Source: Mycolicibacterium confluentis
Lineage (GTDB): Bacteria > Actinomycetota > Actinomycetes > Mycobacteriales > Mycobacteriaceae
Assembly (NCBI RefSeq): GCF_010729895.1
Contig: NZ_AP022612.1
Span: 496,001 to 560,000, forward strand
Direction: 5' to 3'
DNA: 64,000 nucleotides
Positions 47,505 through 57,647 of this stretch are shown here, one piece after another (the first letter of the stretch is position 1; each line of letters begins with the position of its first letter). A model generated the notes under the pieces. It saw nothing but the letters and a program-made list of their open reading frames with translations. It was not told the DNA's origin and ran no database searches. A program made the position numbers and the translations under genes.

Positions 47505-49820
47505 ATGAGCATCAGCACCGAAACCGATCAGCTTCTCGACGGCCTCAACCCCCAGCAGCGCCAAGCCGTGCTGCATGAGGGCACACCTCTGCTGATCGTG
47601 GCCGGCGCCGGGTCGGGCAAGACCGCGGTGCTGACCCGCCGCATCGCCTACCTGCTGGCAGCCCGCGATGTCGGTGTCGGGCAGATCCTGGCCATCACCT
47701 TCACCAATAAGGCCGCCGCTGAGATGCGGGAACGGGTGGTCCAGCTGATCGGCCCGCGGGCCAGGAACATGTGGGTGTCGACGTTCCACTCGACCTGCGT
47801 GCGCATCCTGCGCAACCAGGCGTCGCTGCTTCCGGGGCTCAACTCCAACTTCTCGATCTACGACGCCGACGACTCGCGCCGTCTGCTGATGATGATCGCC
47901 AAGGACATGGGCCTCGACGTCAAGCGGTACTCGCCGCGTCTGCTGGCCAACTCGATCTCCAACCTGAAGAACGAACTCGTCGACCCCGAGCAGGCCGTCG
48001 CCGAGTTGTCCGACGTCTCCGACGACCTCAACCGCACGGTGGCCACGGTGTACGGGGAGTACCAGCGCAGGCTGCGTGCCGCCAACGCGCTGGACTTCGA
48101 CGACCTGATCGGTGAGACGGTCGGAATCCTGCAGGCCTTCCCACAGATCGCCCAGTACTACCGGCGACGGTTCCGGCACATCATGGTCGACGAGTACCAG
48201 GACACCAACCACGCGCAGTACGTGTTGGTGCGCGAACTGGTGGGCGTTGAGACCACCCCCGACGGCGTGGAACCCGGCGAGTTGTGCGTGGTGGGCGACG
48301 CGGATCAGTCCATCTACGCCTTCCGCGGGGCCACGATCCGCAACATCGAGGACTTCGAGCGCGACTTCCCGAGCGCCACGACGATCCTGCTGGAGCAGAA
48401 CTACCGGTCCACGCAGACCATCCTGAATGCGGCCAACGCCGTCATCGCCCGCAACGCCGGCCGGCGGGAGAAGCGGCTGTGGACCGACTCCGGCGAGGGT
48501 GAGCTCATCGTCGGGTACGTCGCCGACAACGAGCACGACGAGGCGCGATTCATCGCGGGTGAGATCGACGCGCTGGCCGACAACGGCGACATCAACTACA
48601 GCGACGTCGCGGTGTTCTACCGCACCAACAACAGCTCGCGTGCGCTGGAAGAGATCTTCATCCGATCCGGCATCCCCTACAAAGTCGTTGGGGGAGTCCG
48701 CTTTTACGAGCGCAAGGAGATCCGCGACATCGTCGCGTACCTGCGGGTGCTCGACAACCCAGGTGACTCGGTGAGCATGCGCCGCATCCTGAACACCCCG
48801 CGTCGCGGCATCGGCGACCGTGCTGAGGCATGCGTCGCGGTCCACGCTGAGAACACCGGCAGCAGCTTCAACGACGCGCTCCAGGCCGCGGCCGAGGGCA
48901 GGGTTCCGATGCTCAACTCGCGGTCGGAGAAGGCGATCGCGGCCTTTGTGGAACTGCTCGACAGGTTGCGCGCCAAGCTGGGCGACGAACTGGGCGAACT
49001 CGTGGAAGCGGTGCTCGAGCAGACCGGGTACCGGCGTGAACTCGAGGCATCCAGTGACCCACAGGATCTCGCGCGCCTGGACAACCTCAACGAACTCGTC
49101 AGCGTCGCACACGAATTCAGCATCGACCGAGCCAACGCCAAGGCACTGGCGGCCGACGACGAGGATGCCCTCGACGAGGACGTCCCCGAGACGGGGATCC
49201 TGGCCGAGTTCCTGGAGCGGGTGTCGCTCGTGGCTGACACCGACGAGATCCCCGAACACAGTTCGGGTGTGGTCACTTTGATGACGCTGCACACCGCCAA
49301 GGGGCTGGAATTCCCGGTGGTGTTCGTGACCGGCTGGGAGGACGGGATGTTCCCGCATATGCGGGCATTGGGCGATCCCACCGAACTGTCCGAGGAACGA
49401 CGCCTGGCCTATGTGGGCATCACCCGCGCGCGGCAGCGGCTGTACCTGACCCGGGCCAAGGTCCGGTCATCGTGGGGCCAGCCGATGCTGAATCCGGAAT
49501 CGCGCTTCCTGCGCGAGATTCCACAGGAGCTCATCGACTGGCGGCGCACCGAGCAGTCCTCGTCTGCGTTCAGTGCTCCGGTCAGCGGAGCGGGTCGCTT
49601 CGGCGGTCCGGCCAGGCCGTCGCCCACCCGGCCCGCCGCAGCGCGCAACCGTCCGCTGCTGGTGCTCGCGCCGGGTGACCGCGTCACGCATGACAAGTAC
49701 GGATTGGGACGCGTCGAAGAGGTCTCCGGCGTGGGGGAGTCGGCCATGTCGCTCATCGACTTCGGCAGCGCGGGCCGCGTCAAGCTCATGCACAATCACG
49801 CCCCGGTGAGCAAGCTCTAA
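47505..49820 (+). CDS. uvrD1: ATP-dependent DNA helicase UvrD1/PcrA
   Basis: A 771-aa superfamily 1A helicase. Walker A is IVAGAGSGKTAVLTRRI near residue 30, motif II is MVDEYQDTNHAQ near 228, motif III is GDADQSIYAFRGA, and motif VI is VGITRARQRLYL. The C-terminus has a Tudor-like VLAPGDRVTHDKYGLGRVEE segment, which in mycobacteria binds RNA polymerase or Ku-related partners. It unwinds DNA in nucleotide-excision and transcription-coupled repair. No SOS box was seen upstream. Confidence 0.96.
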   Translation: MSISTETDQLLDGLNPQQRQAVLHEGTPLLIVAGAGSGKTAVLTRRIAYLLAARDVGVGQILAITFTNKAAAEMRERVVQLIGPRARNMWVSTFHSTCVRILRNQASLLPGLNSNFSIYDADDSRRLLMMIAKDMGLDVKRYSPRLLANSISNLKNELVDPEQAVAELSDVSDDLNRTVATVYGEYQRRLRAANALDFDDLIGETVGILQAFPQIAQYYRRRFRHIMVDEYQDTNHAQYVLVRELVGVETTPDGVEPGELCVVGDADQSIYAFRGATIRNIEDFERDFPSATTILLEQNYRSTQTILNAANAVIARNAGRREKRLWTDSGEGELIVGYVADNEHDEARFIAGEIDALADNGDINYSDVAVFYRTNNSSRALEEIFIRSGIPYKVVGGVRFYERKEIRDIVAYLRVLDNPGDSVSMRRILNTPRRGIGDRAEACVAVHAENTGSSFNDALQAAAEGRVPMLNSRSEKAIAAFVELLDRLRAKLGDELGELVEAVLEQTGYRRELEASSDPQDLARLDNLNELVSVAHEFSIDRANAKALAADDEDALDEDVPETGILAEFLERVSLVADTDEIPEHSSGVVTLMTLHTAKGLEFPVVFVTGWEDGMFPHMRALGDPTELSEERRLAYVGITRARQRLYLTRAKVRSSWGQPMLNPESRFLREIPQELIDWRRTEQSSSAFSAPVSGAGRFGGPARPSPTRPAAARNRPLLVLAPGDRVTHDKYGLGRVEEVSGVGESAMSLIDFGSAGRVKLMHNHAPVSKL

Positions 49821-49832
49821 ACGCTGACCCGG

Positions 49833-49873
49833 CCCGCCGCGAGCGCAGTGCAGCTGCGCGTCCGAGCGGCGGG
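49833..49873. terminator. Hairpin between uvrD1 and the membrane-protein gene
   Basis: Outer arms CCCGCCGC / GCGGCGGG with an inner pair GCGCA / TGCGC form a long GC-rich stem in the gap between convergent genes. No T-tract is present on either side, so it is a probable bidirectional terminator of the GC-only type. Confidence 0.55.
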
Positions 49874-49886
49874 CATTGGGAATCAG

Positions 49887-50456
49887 TCAGACGCCACGGG
49901 ATCGGCACCAGGCGGCAGTGCTCGGCAGCAGCACCAGCACCGCGGTCGCGATGGGGAAGATCAGTCCCAGGAAACCGAAGACGGACGACGACCCCTGCCC
50001 AGCGGCGATATCGGCACCCATCCCTCGGTACATGGCGGACGCGACGACTTCGCTGACGATGCCGAAGACGATCGCAACGCCGCATGAGGCCGCGACGACG
50101 ATCCGTGCCCACGATCTGCCCGCCGTCAGGAATCCGCCACCGACAAGGAGTCCGGCGCACAGGGCGACGCTGACGAGCAGCGTCAACACCATGACCGCGC
50201 CGTACCAGTCCGGAAGATATTGGCTGACAGTGCTATCGGAGGTCAGCGTGAGGGCCACGAGCGAGCCGAAGACGGTGACCACCTGCGCGAGCCCGCCCAG
50301 CAGGCTCAGGATGGCGCCGGTGATCGCGGTGCCACCGCTGGGCCGGGCTGGGAACGGTTGCGCTGCTGCGTAAGCCGGGTGGGCCGGGTACGCCGGGTAC
50401 GCGCGCTGGGCCGGGTAGGGCTGGTGGGCCCGGTACTGCACAGGGTTCTGGTACAT
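49887..50456 (-). CDS. Pro/Tyr-rich-headed membrane protein, hypothetical
   Basis: A 189-aa protein. The first ~45 residues are Pro-Ala-Tyr rich (YPAQRAYPAYPAHPAYAAAQ). Four hydrophobic spans follow (about 50-72, 82-104, 112-138, 150-178), with a small loop containing MYRGMGADIAAGQGSSS. ATG 50456 has a strong GAGGAGG Shine-Dalgarno. It is followed at short distance by another four-span protein gene on the same strand. No function is known. Confidence 0.7.
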   Translation of the reverse strand: MYQNPVQYRAHQPYPAQRAYPAYPAHPAYAAAQPFPARPSGGTAITGAILSLLGGLAQVVTVFGSLVALTLTSDSTVSQYLPDWYGAVMVLTLLVSVALCAGLLVGGGFLTAGRSWARIVVAASCGVAIVFGIVSEVVASAMYRGMGADIAAGQGSSSVFGFLGLIFPIATAVLVLLPSTAAWCRSRGV

Positions 50457-50499
50457 GGAACCTCCTCGTACATCGACCGTAACCCGGCCCGGAAGGCCC

Positions 50500-51135
50500 T
50501 TATGACACCAAAATCCAGCGTTTGGTCGCGGGGTGCAGAGCCAGGGCCGCGCTGACGACGGGCAGCACGGGGATCGCATAGACGATCCAGGGGATCTTGG
50601 CGCCCGCGATGAACACCCCGACGAACGCGAGCAGGGCGACCACGGCGCCCGCGGCCACCAGCCAGCGGCCCATGATGCGGCGCAGCAGCACCATCACGAC
50701 TCCCGTGATGGTGCTGGAGGCGAACACGAACGCCAGGAAGGCCACGGCGACGCAGAACAGTCGATCGGTGTCCCACCACCCGATGATGAGGCTCGTCGCG
50801 ACGACGGAGGTGGCCCACCCGCTGAGCATCGCCACGACACAGGCCGCGACCGCGGTCACCGGACTGGGCGCCTTCTTGGGGCGTGGGCGGGCCGACGGGG
50901 TCGGGATGTGCTGGGTGGGGAACGAACCCGTGGGCGCCTGCCCGATCATGCTGGTCTGGGCGTCGTCGGCCCGCGGTACCGCTCCGGTGGCTCCTGTGGG
51001 CGCCCGCCGGATGATGCTGGTGTGGGCGTCGTCCGCCTGCGGCAGCGCTCCAGTGTTTCCAGTGGGCACCCGCCGGATGATGCGAGTCTGTTCCCCGGAG
51101 GGGGGCTCGTGTGGTGTGGGAGGCGGCTGGGTCAC
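50500..51135 (-). CDS. Membrane protein with a degenerate 22-residue repeat at the N-terminus
   Basis: A 211-aa protein. Residues about 17-72 are 2.5 copies of a ~22-aa repeat (TRIIRRVPTGNTGALPQADD, TSIIRRAPTGATGAVPRADD, TSMIGQAPTGSF). The remaining part has four hydrophobic spans, including VTAVAACVVAMLSGWATSVV and FCVAVAFLAFVFASSTITGV. The repeat would be cytoplasmic and positively charged. Not recognised otherwise. The stop is 43 bp upstream of the next gene's ATG, so the two are probably an operon. Confidence 0.7.
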   Translation of the reverse strand: MTQPPPTPHEPPSGEQTRIIRRVPTGNTGALPQADDAHTSIIRRAPTGATGAVPRADDAQTSMIGQAPTGSFPTQHIPTPSARPRPKKAPSPVTAVAACVVAMLSGWATSVVATSLIIGWWDTDRLFCVAVAFLAFVFASSTITGVVMVLLRRIMGRWLVAAGAVVALLAFVGVFIAGAKIPWIVYAIPVLPVVSAALALHPATKRWILVS

Positions 51136-51139
51136 CGGG

Positions 51140-52144
51140 TCAGCCGGCGTAGCCGCCGACGCTGATGCCGCGCTGGGACAACCACGGCACCGGGTCGATG
51201 CGATCCGAGCCGTTGGGCATGACCTCGAAGTGGCAGTGCGGGCCCGTCGAGAAGCCGCGGTTGCCGATGGTGGCGATCTGGTCGCCGGCGAACACGCGCT
51301 GGCCGATGCTGACCGTCCAGGTGTTGATGTGGCCGTAGAGGGTCACGGTGCCGTCGGAGTGCCGCAGCTTGACCCAGGCGCCGTAGCCCGCGGTGGGGCC
51401 GACGTCGATCACGACACCGTCCGCGACGGCGTAGATCGGGGTGCCGATCGGGCCGGCGAGGTCGACGCCCGCGTGCAGGGCGCCCCAGCGGTAACCGAAG
51501 CCGGAGGTGAAGATGCCCTGAGTGGGCTTGGCGAACAGCGGGCGGGCCAGTCGGGCCTCACGCTCGGCGCGCTCCTGCGCGTAGGCGGCGCCCTTGGCGA
51601 GTTCCTCGGAGTGCAGGGTGCTGTTGAGCGCGGGCGTCACGCTGACGACCTGCATACCGCGGGCGGTGCCCGTCACGTTGGGGGTGTCGCCCAGCGTCGT
51701 GTCGGAGGCCAGCAGGGTCTCGGCCGAGGCCTTGTCCGACGGGTTGACGGCACTGTGCGCGGCCGCGGCGGCGGCTCCCGCGGCCATCGCCGCGATCATC
51801 ACGCGGCCCTTGAGGGCGCTCGCGGCGGGCTTGCGGTGCTGGGCCCCACTGATCCGCGGGATCACGTCGGTCGCGTCGGGATCGTGGATCACGTTCAGAT
51901 CCATGCGGCGCATCAGCTGGAACGGCGTCTCTTCGATGTCGGCGAGATCGTCGAGTTCCGGAGCGCGCAGGACGTCGGTCGCGGTGTCGAAGGCGCTGGC
52001 CTGAAAGTCGAGGTCATCGAGGCTGCCGAACTCGTTGAACGGCACGATGTCGGTCACTTCATTGGGGTGGAAATCCTGCTCTGCGCGGCGCGCGCTCCTC
52101 GACGTTCCCGAGCGTGATGCCGGTGTCGAATGATGCGTTGCCAA
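51140..52144 (-). CDS. M23-family (LytM) peptidase
   Basis: A 334-aa protein corresponding to M. tuberculosis Rv0950c. A membrane span lies near residue 115-133 (MIAAMAAGAAAAAAHS). The C-terminal LytM/Gly-Gly endopeptidase domain has metal ligands in WGALHAGVDLAGPIG (H-x-x-x-D) and HCHFEVMPNG (H-x-H). It is predicted to act on peptidoglycan on the outer face, though activity could be regulatory. The start is TTG 52144 (AAAGGGACGTC Shine-Dalgarno region upstream); no ATG is nearby. Confidence 0.87.
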   Translation of the reverse strand: MATHHSTPASRSGTSRSARRAEQDFHPNEVTDIVPFNEFGSLDDLDFQASAFDTATDVLRAPELDDLADIEETPFQLMRRMDLNVIHDPDATDVIPRISGAQHRKPAASALKGRVMIAAMAAGAAAAAAHSAVNPSDKASAETLLASDTTLGDTPNVTGTARGMQVVSVTPALNSTLHSEELAKGAAYAQERAEREARLARPLFAKPTQGIFTSGFGYRWGALHAGVDLAGPIGTPIYAVADGVVIDVGPTAGYGAWVKLRHSDGTVTLYGHINTWTVSIGQRVFAGDQIATIGNRGFSTGPHCHFEVMPNGSDRIDPVPWLSQRGISVGGYAG

Positions 52145-52259
52145 AGCTGACGTCCCTTTAATGTCGTGAGTCTCGTGACCAAAGCGTTATCGAAGACCCC
52201 AGAGACGTTAACCAAACTCCAATGTTGGTGGCAACCCGTAGAAGTGTTCCTGGGCAGAT

Positions 52260-52275
52260 TGTGATCTCAATCACT
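52260..52275. promoter_or_regulatory. CRP-type binding site in the M23-sucC gap
   Basis: TGTGATCTCAATCACT matches the mycobacterial CRP consensus TGTGA-N6-TCACA with one mismatch in the last base. It lies 152-167 bp before sucC and 116 bp before the M23 gene. Central-metabolism genes of mycobacteria are often CRP-regulated. The site is a prediction by pattern only. Confidence 0.5.
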
Positions 52276-52426
52276 ATGTGCTCAGTGGTGACATGTGCCA
52301 CAACAGTAGTAGGCGGTGCGAGCGCGTCGCAGTGAGGTCGATAAGGTGCCCAACGGGCCAAAAACCCCCACAAACAGTCACCGCCGTCATTGCCGATAGA
52401 CAGACTGCGCGTCAGTTAGGAAGCTC

Positions 52427-53590
<1,164 letters not shown>

Positions 53591-53605
53591 GGGAGCCAAC
53601 AACTT

Positions 53606-54508
53606 ATGTCCATCTTCCTGAACAAGGACTCCAAGGTCATCGTCCAGGGCATCACCGGCGGTGAGGGCACCAAGCACACCAAGCTGATGCTGAAGGCCGG
53701 CACCCAGGTCGTCGGCGGCGTCAACGCCCGCAAGGCCGGGACCACCGTGTCGCACGTCGACAAGGACGGCAACGACATCGAACTGCCGGTGTTCGGCACC
53801 GTCGCCGAGGCCATCAAGGAGACCGGCGCCGACGTGTCGATCGCCTTCGTGCCGCCGGCGTTCTCCAAGGACGCCATCATCGAGGCCATCGACGCCGAGA
53901 TCCCGCTTCTCGTGGTCATCACCGAGGGAATCCCGGTGCAGGACAGCGCGTATGCGTGGGCCTACAACGTCGAGAAGGGGCAGAAGACTCGCATCATCGG
54001 CCCCAACTGCCCCGGCATCATCACTCCGGGTGAGTCGCTGGTCGGCATCACGCCGAACAACATCACCGGCAAGGGCCCGATCGGTCTGGTGTCGAAGTCC
54101 GGCACCCTGACCTACCAGATGATGTACGAGCTGCGCGATCTCGGCTTCTCCACCGCCATCGGTATCGGTGGCGACCCGGTCATCGGCACCACCCACATCG
54201 ACGCCATCGAGGCGTTCGAGAAGGATCCCGAGACCAAGCTGATCGTGATGATCGGTGAGATCGGCGGCGACGCCGAGGAGAAGGCCGCGGCTTACATCAA
54301 GGCCAACGTCACCAAGCCGGTCGTCGGCTACGTCGCCGGCTTCACCGCTCCCGAGGGCAAGACCATGGGCCACGCGGGCGCCATCGTCTCCGACGGTGCG
54401 GGCACTGCCGCCGGCAAGCAGGAGGCGCTCGAGGCTGCCGGTGTCGCGGTCGGGAAGACGCCGTCCGAGACCGCCGCCAAGGCGCGCGAGCTCCTCGCGA
54501 ACCTGTAA
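53606..54508 (+). CDS. sucD: Succinyl-CoA synthetase alpha subunit
   Basis: A 300-aa CoA-ligase subunit. It starts [20 protein letters not shown] and has the phosphorylated active-site His in [15 protein letters not shown] near residue 255. [16 protein letters not shown] is also a family marker. A GGGAG Shine-Dalgarno precedes the ATG. A strong intrinsic terminator follows at 54537-54572. Confidence 0.97.
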   Translation: MSIFLNKDSKVIVQGITGGEGTKHTKLMLKAGTQVVGGVNARKAGTTVSHVDKDGNDIELPVFGTVAEAIKETGADVSIAFVPPAFSKDAIIEAIDAEIPLLVVITEGIPVQDSAYAWAYNVEKGQKTRIIGPNCPGIITPGESLVGITPNNITGKGPIGLVSKSGTLTYQMMYELRDLGFSTAIGIGGDPVIGTTHIDAIEAFEKDPETKLIVMIGEIGGDAEEKAAAYIKANVTKPVVGYVAGFTAPEGKTMGHAGAIVSDGAGTAAGKQEALEAAGVAVGKTPSETAAKARELLANL

Positions 54509-54536
54509 GGGTTCACCAAACCCGTTCAGCAGAAAC

Positions 54537-54572
54537 AAAATCGCCCTCAAACCTCGGTTTGGGGGCGATTTT
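54537..54572. terminator. Intrinsic terminator of sucCD
   Basis: A 15-bp stem (AAAATCGCCCTCAAA with TTTGGGGGCGATTTT, one G-T pair) and a 6-nt loop CCTCGG. It has A and T tracts on the two sides, so it can stop sucCD and the convergent peptidase gene. Confidence 0.85.
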
Positions 54573-54603
54573 GCTTGGGGGCCTGGGACTGTTGGCTGGG
54601 GCC

Positions 54604-56472
54604 TCAGGCCCGGCCACCGAGATGCTGCGCGAGGAACCGCTCCACCGCGTGATACATGTCGATGCTGTTCTCCGGGTTGACGAAACCGTGCCCCTCGTCG
54701 GCCTTGACCATGTACTCAACCTCGACGCCGCGGGCGCGCAGGGCGTCGACCATGTTGTCCGATTCGGCCTGTACCACCCGAGTGTCGTTGGCGCCCTGCA
54801 CCACAAGCAGCGGGGTGCGGATCCGATCCACCTTGGTGATGGGGGAACGGGCCAACATATCGGCCTCCTGTTCCGGATCCGAAGGATCGCCGACGTAGAG
54901 GTGCCAGTTGCTGGCCAGGAACCGGCGGGCGACGTCGGGCAGGGTCCGCAGGAAGTTGGGCAGACTGGAGATCCCGACGTAGTCGATGGCCGCGGCGAAC
55001 ACGTCCGGGGTGAACGTGACGCCGACCAGCGTGGCGTACCCGCCGTAGGACCCGCCGAAGATCGCGACCCGGTCGCGGTCGGCGTACCCCTGCTTGACGG
55101 CCCAGTCCACTGCATCGATCAGATCGTCGTGCATCCGGCCGGCGAACTCGCCGATCGCGGCCTGGGTGAAAGACTTGCCAAAACCGGTGGATCCGCGAAA
55201 GTTGACCTGCAGCACCGCATATCCGCGATTGGCCAGCAGTTGCACGTCGGGCTGGAAGCCCCAGTAGTCGCGTGCCCACGGACCGCCGTGCACCAGAAGC
55301 ACCAGCGGCAGATTCTCCGGCGGGACGCCCACCGGCAGCGTCAGATACGAATGCAGGGGCAGTCCGTCGCGCGCGGTGATCGTGACCGGTGTCATCGGAG
55401 CCAGCGCGGCAGGATCCAGATGCGGGAACGGCTGGAACAACAACCGGCTCTCACCTGTCGAATGGTCGTAGAAATAGGTGAGGCCCGGATCGCGGTCCTG
55501 GGTGAAGCTGACCACCCAACGTTGTCCGCTGTCGTCGCAGGACATTCCGGCGAGGTCACCGTCGGACAGATTCGTCAGTGCGGCCAGAACCTCGGCGAAA
55601 TCGTCGTCGAGGGCGTGGATCACCTGTCGCTCACCGTAATAGCGGGCACCGATCAGTTCACCGGTCTGCTCGCTGAGGATGAACGGTGACGGCAGCATGA
55701 TCTGCGCCCCGAGGTCGAAGGTCGGGTGGGTGTCCACCTCGATCTCCTCCCCGGACGCCACGTCGAGGCGGGCCAGTCGCAGGCGTTCGCTGCCCTCGTA
55801 GGAGCCCAGCCAGAGGCCGGTGCCGTCTGGGGCGACGGCGACGGGGTAGATGCCGAGTGGGTAGTCCCGGCCCTCGTAGACCTTGATTGGGCGCAGCGAC
55901 GAGGTGGCAGAATCCCATTGCGAGACCTCGATATCCCCGTCGGCGGTCAGGGTGTTGGTGAACAGGTCACCGCTGGGACCGCTGATCCAACTGATGACGG
56001 TGCCGGGATTCTCGGCGAGCAGGGTGAGGTCACCGGTGGCGATGTCGAGTTCGTAGGCGTCCATCAATTCGGCGTTGCGGGCGTTGTGCTGAACGACGGC
56101 CTTGCCTGGGCGGCCCTTGAGCAACTCGAACGAGGCCCGTGCTCCCGGAAACGGCGTGAGATCCTCGGCGGGGGCATCCGGGTCGTCGGGATCCACCCGG
56201 TAGACGTGCCAGCGCTCGTTGCCGCCCTCGTCCTGCATGTAGAGCAGCCACCGGGAGTCCTGGGTCCAGCTGAAGATGTAGACGCTGCGATCCTCATCCG
56301 CAGTGACGCACCGGGGTTCGTCGGTGCCGTCCACACCCTGCACCCAGATGTTCAGCCGGTTCTGCCACGGTGCCAGATAGGCGATTCTGGTTCCGTCCGG
56401 TGAGATCGCGGCACCGGCACGCTGGGGCGGGTTGAAGAAGTCCTCCACCGAAATGAGTTGGGGGAGAGGCAT
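54604..56472 (-). CDS. S9-family (prolyl-oligopeptidase-type) peptidase
   Basis: A 622-aa protein. The N-terminal ~370 residues form a beta-propeller and the C-terminal alpha/beta-hydrolase domain carries the catalytic Ser in [13 protein letters not shown] (near residue 475), Asp in [11 protein letters not shown] and His in [11 protein letters not shown]. No signal peptide is seen, so it is probably cytoplasmic. It cleaves short peptides or acyl-aminoacyl substrates. It is read in the same direction as the TetR gene upstream, with a 75-bp gap. Confidence 0.9.
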   Translation of the reverse strand: MPLPQLISVEDFFNPPQRAGAAISPDGTRIAYLAPWQNRLNIWVQGVDGTDEPRCVTADEDRSVYIFSWTQDSRWLLYMQDEGGNERWHVYRVDPDDPDAPAEDLTPFPGARASFELLKGRPGKAVVQHNARNAELMDAYELDIATGDLTLLAENPGTVISWISGPSGDLFTNTLTADGDIEVSQWDSATSSLRPIKVYEGRDYPLGIYPVAVAPDGTGLWLGSYEGSERLRLARLDVASGEEIEVDTHPTFDLGAQIMLPSPFILSEQTGELIGARYYGERQVIHALDDDFAEVLAALTNLSDGDLAGMSCDDSGQRWVVSFTQDRDPGLTYFYDHSTGESRLLFQPFPHLDPAALAPMTPVTITARDGLPLHSYLTLPVGVPPENLPLVLLVHGGPWARDYWGFQPDVQLLANRGYAVLQVNFRGSTGFGKSFTQAAIGEFAGRMHDDLIDAVDWAVKQGYADRDRVAIFGGSYGGYATLVGVTFTPDVFAAAIDYVGISSLPNFLRTLPDVARRFLASNWHLYVGDPSDPEQEADMLARSPITKVDRIRTPLLVVQGANDTRVVQAESDNMVDALRARGVEVEYMVKADEGHGFVNPENSIDMYHAVERFLAQHLGGRA

Positions 56473-56547
56473 GGTGGTCCTTCCGGTTGTGGATGTCGTC
56501 GATCGCCGGGCCTGTGGCTACAGGTCCGTTTTGTCGTGTTCAGGTGG

Positions 56548-57180
56548 TTATCGGGTGACGGGTCCGCCAAGCCGGCCGTTGGTGGCTTCGCGAATGGCGC
56601 GGTCGATGAGGGCCAGTGTCTGCTCCGCGGTGACCTTCTTGCCGTCGATGACCACTGCTCGGCTGACGTCCTCGTCGACCACGCGGAACGCGCCGGTGAT
56701 CGCTGCAGCGCTCAGTCGCACCGTGAGGTCGGATTCGGGTAGGCCCAGGCGGTCGGCGATGACCGGGATGAAGCCCTGTTCCATCTGGTCATGCACCATC
56801 AGATACGCAGTGCGCAGGGCGGGTTCGGACGAGGTCATGGTCGCGATGCGCATCGCGCTGATCTCATCTTCGATGTCCTGTGGTGAGAACGGATGCGAAA
56901 AGCTGACCACGGCAAGGTGCTCCGAGAGTGACAGCTCATGTGGCCACCGCTGCAGAACGTCGATGAACCGCGCCGTCGACCGCGCGAGCAGTGGTTCGAC
57001 GCAACTCTCCTTGCAGCGGAAGTACCGCCAGATCGTGCGGGTGGACAGTCCGGCGGCCTCGGCGATGTCGTCGCCGCTGGTGCCGGAGACTCCCCGTTCC
57101 CAGAAGAGCGCGCAGGCGTGCCGGGACACCGAGAGACGCGCCTGCTCCTGTTTGTCGCTGATGGCTTCACCTCCTGTCAC
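56548..57180 (-). CDS. TetR-family regulator with unusual start region
   Basis: A 210-aa protein if started at GTG 57180. The helix-turn-helix is in GTSGDDIAEAAGLSTRTIWR, followed by YFRCKESCVEPL. The GTG has no Shine-Dalgarno and lies inside one of two perfect 15-bp palindromes. An ATC at 57162-57160 lies 7 nt after GGAGG (57174-57170) and would give a protein six residues shorter, so it may be the true, non-canonical start. It heads a two-gene unit with the S9 peptidase and probably represses itself. Confidence 0.8.
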   Translation of the reverse strand: MTGGEAISDKQEQARLSVSRHACALFWERGVSGTSGDDIAEAAGLSTRTIWRYFRCKESCVEPLLARSTARFIDVLQRWPHELSLSEHLAVVSFSHPFSPQDIEDEISAMRIATMTSSEPALRTAYLMVHDQMEQGFIPVIADRLGLPESDLTVRLSAAAITGAFRVVDEDVSRAVVIDGKKVTAEQTLALIDRAIREATNGRLGGPVTR

Positions 57181-57213
57181 TTAGTGACATCACCACTGTG
57201 TCACTTAGTGACA
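57175..57213. promoter_or_regulatory. Two perfect operators for the adjacent TetR protein
   Basis: TGTCACTTAGTGACA occurs twice, at 57175-57189 and 57199-57213. Each copy is a perfect 15-bp palindrome. The centres are 24 bp apart. The copies lie at the start of the TetR gene. Confidence 0.8.
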
Positions 57214-57318
57214 GGGAGGTCAAGGGCGGGGCCGTGAGCAGGTGCTGCGCAGCCAAGGGTGGGGTCGTGAGCGGCGCGGGATTGCTCGCGAGGTGGGTTG
57301 GGGCCGTCCCGGCGTCGA

Positions 57319-57369
57319 CACTTAAACCGTTGCGAAGACGCGCCGGGAAGTGTCGCAGACGTTTAAGTC
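57319..57369. terminator. Inverted repeat in the TetR-thiolase gap
   Basis: ACTTAAAC (57320-57327) pairs with GTTTAAGT (57361-57368), with further partial pairing of GTTGCGAAGAC and GTGTCGCAGAC inside. The arms are separated by 33 bp. A regulatory or terminator role is possible and not supported by other signs. Confidence 0.3.
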
Positions 57370-57407
57370 TCGGCGATGGTTCCAGCGCAGGCCTCGGACA
57401 AAGCCCC

Positions 57408-57600
57408 GGTTGAACCCCCGGCCTCCGGGCCCTGGGCGCACCCCCGGCCTCCGGGCCCCGGTTGAACCCCCGGCCTCCGGGCCCTGGGCGCACCCCCGGC
57501 CTCCGGGCCCCGGTTGAACCCCCGGCCTCCTGGCCCCGGTTGAACCCCCGGCCTCCTGGCCCTGGGCGCACCCCCGGCGCCCAGGCCCGAGAACACCCCC
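57408..57600. repeat. 26-bp minisatellite in the TetR-thiolase gap
   Basis: About 7.5 units of ~26 bp, alternating two forms: GGTTGAA-CCCCCGGCCTCCGGG and GGGCGCA-CCCCCGGCCTCCGGG. It fills much of the 467-bp gap (57181-57647) and reads as open frames in several phases because of its composition, but no gene is supported there. Confidence 0.8.
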
Positions 57601-57647
57601 GGCCTGCCCTTTTCGCGCCGGATGGACAGTTCGTTTAGCCTGTCAAA

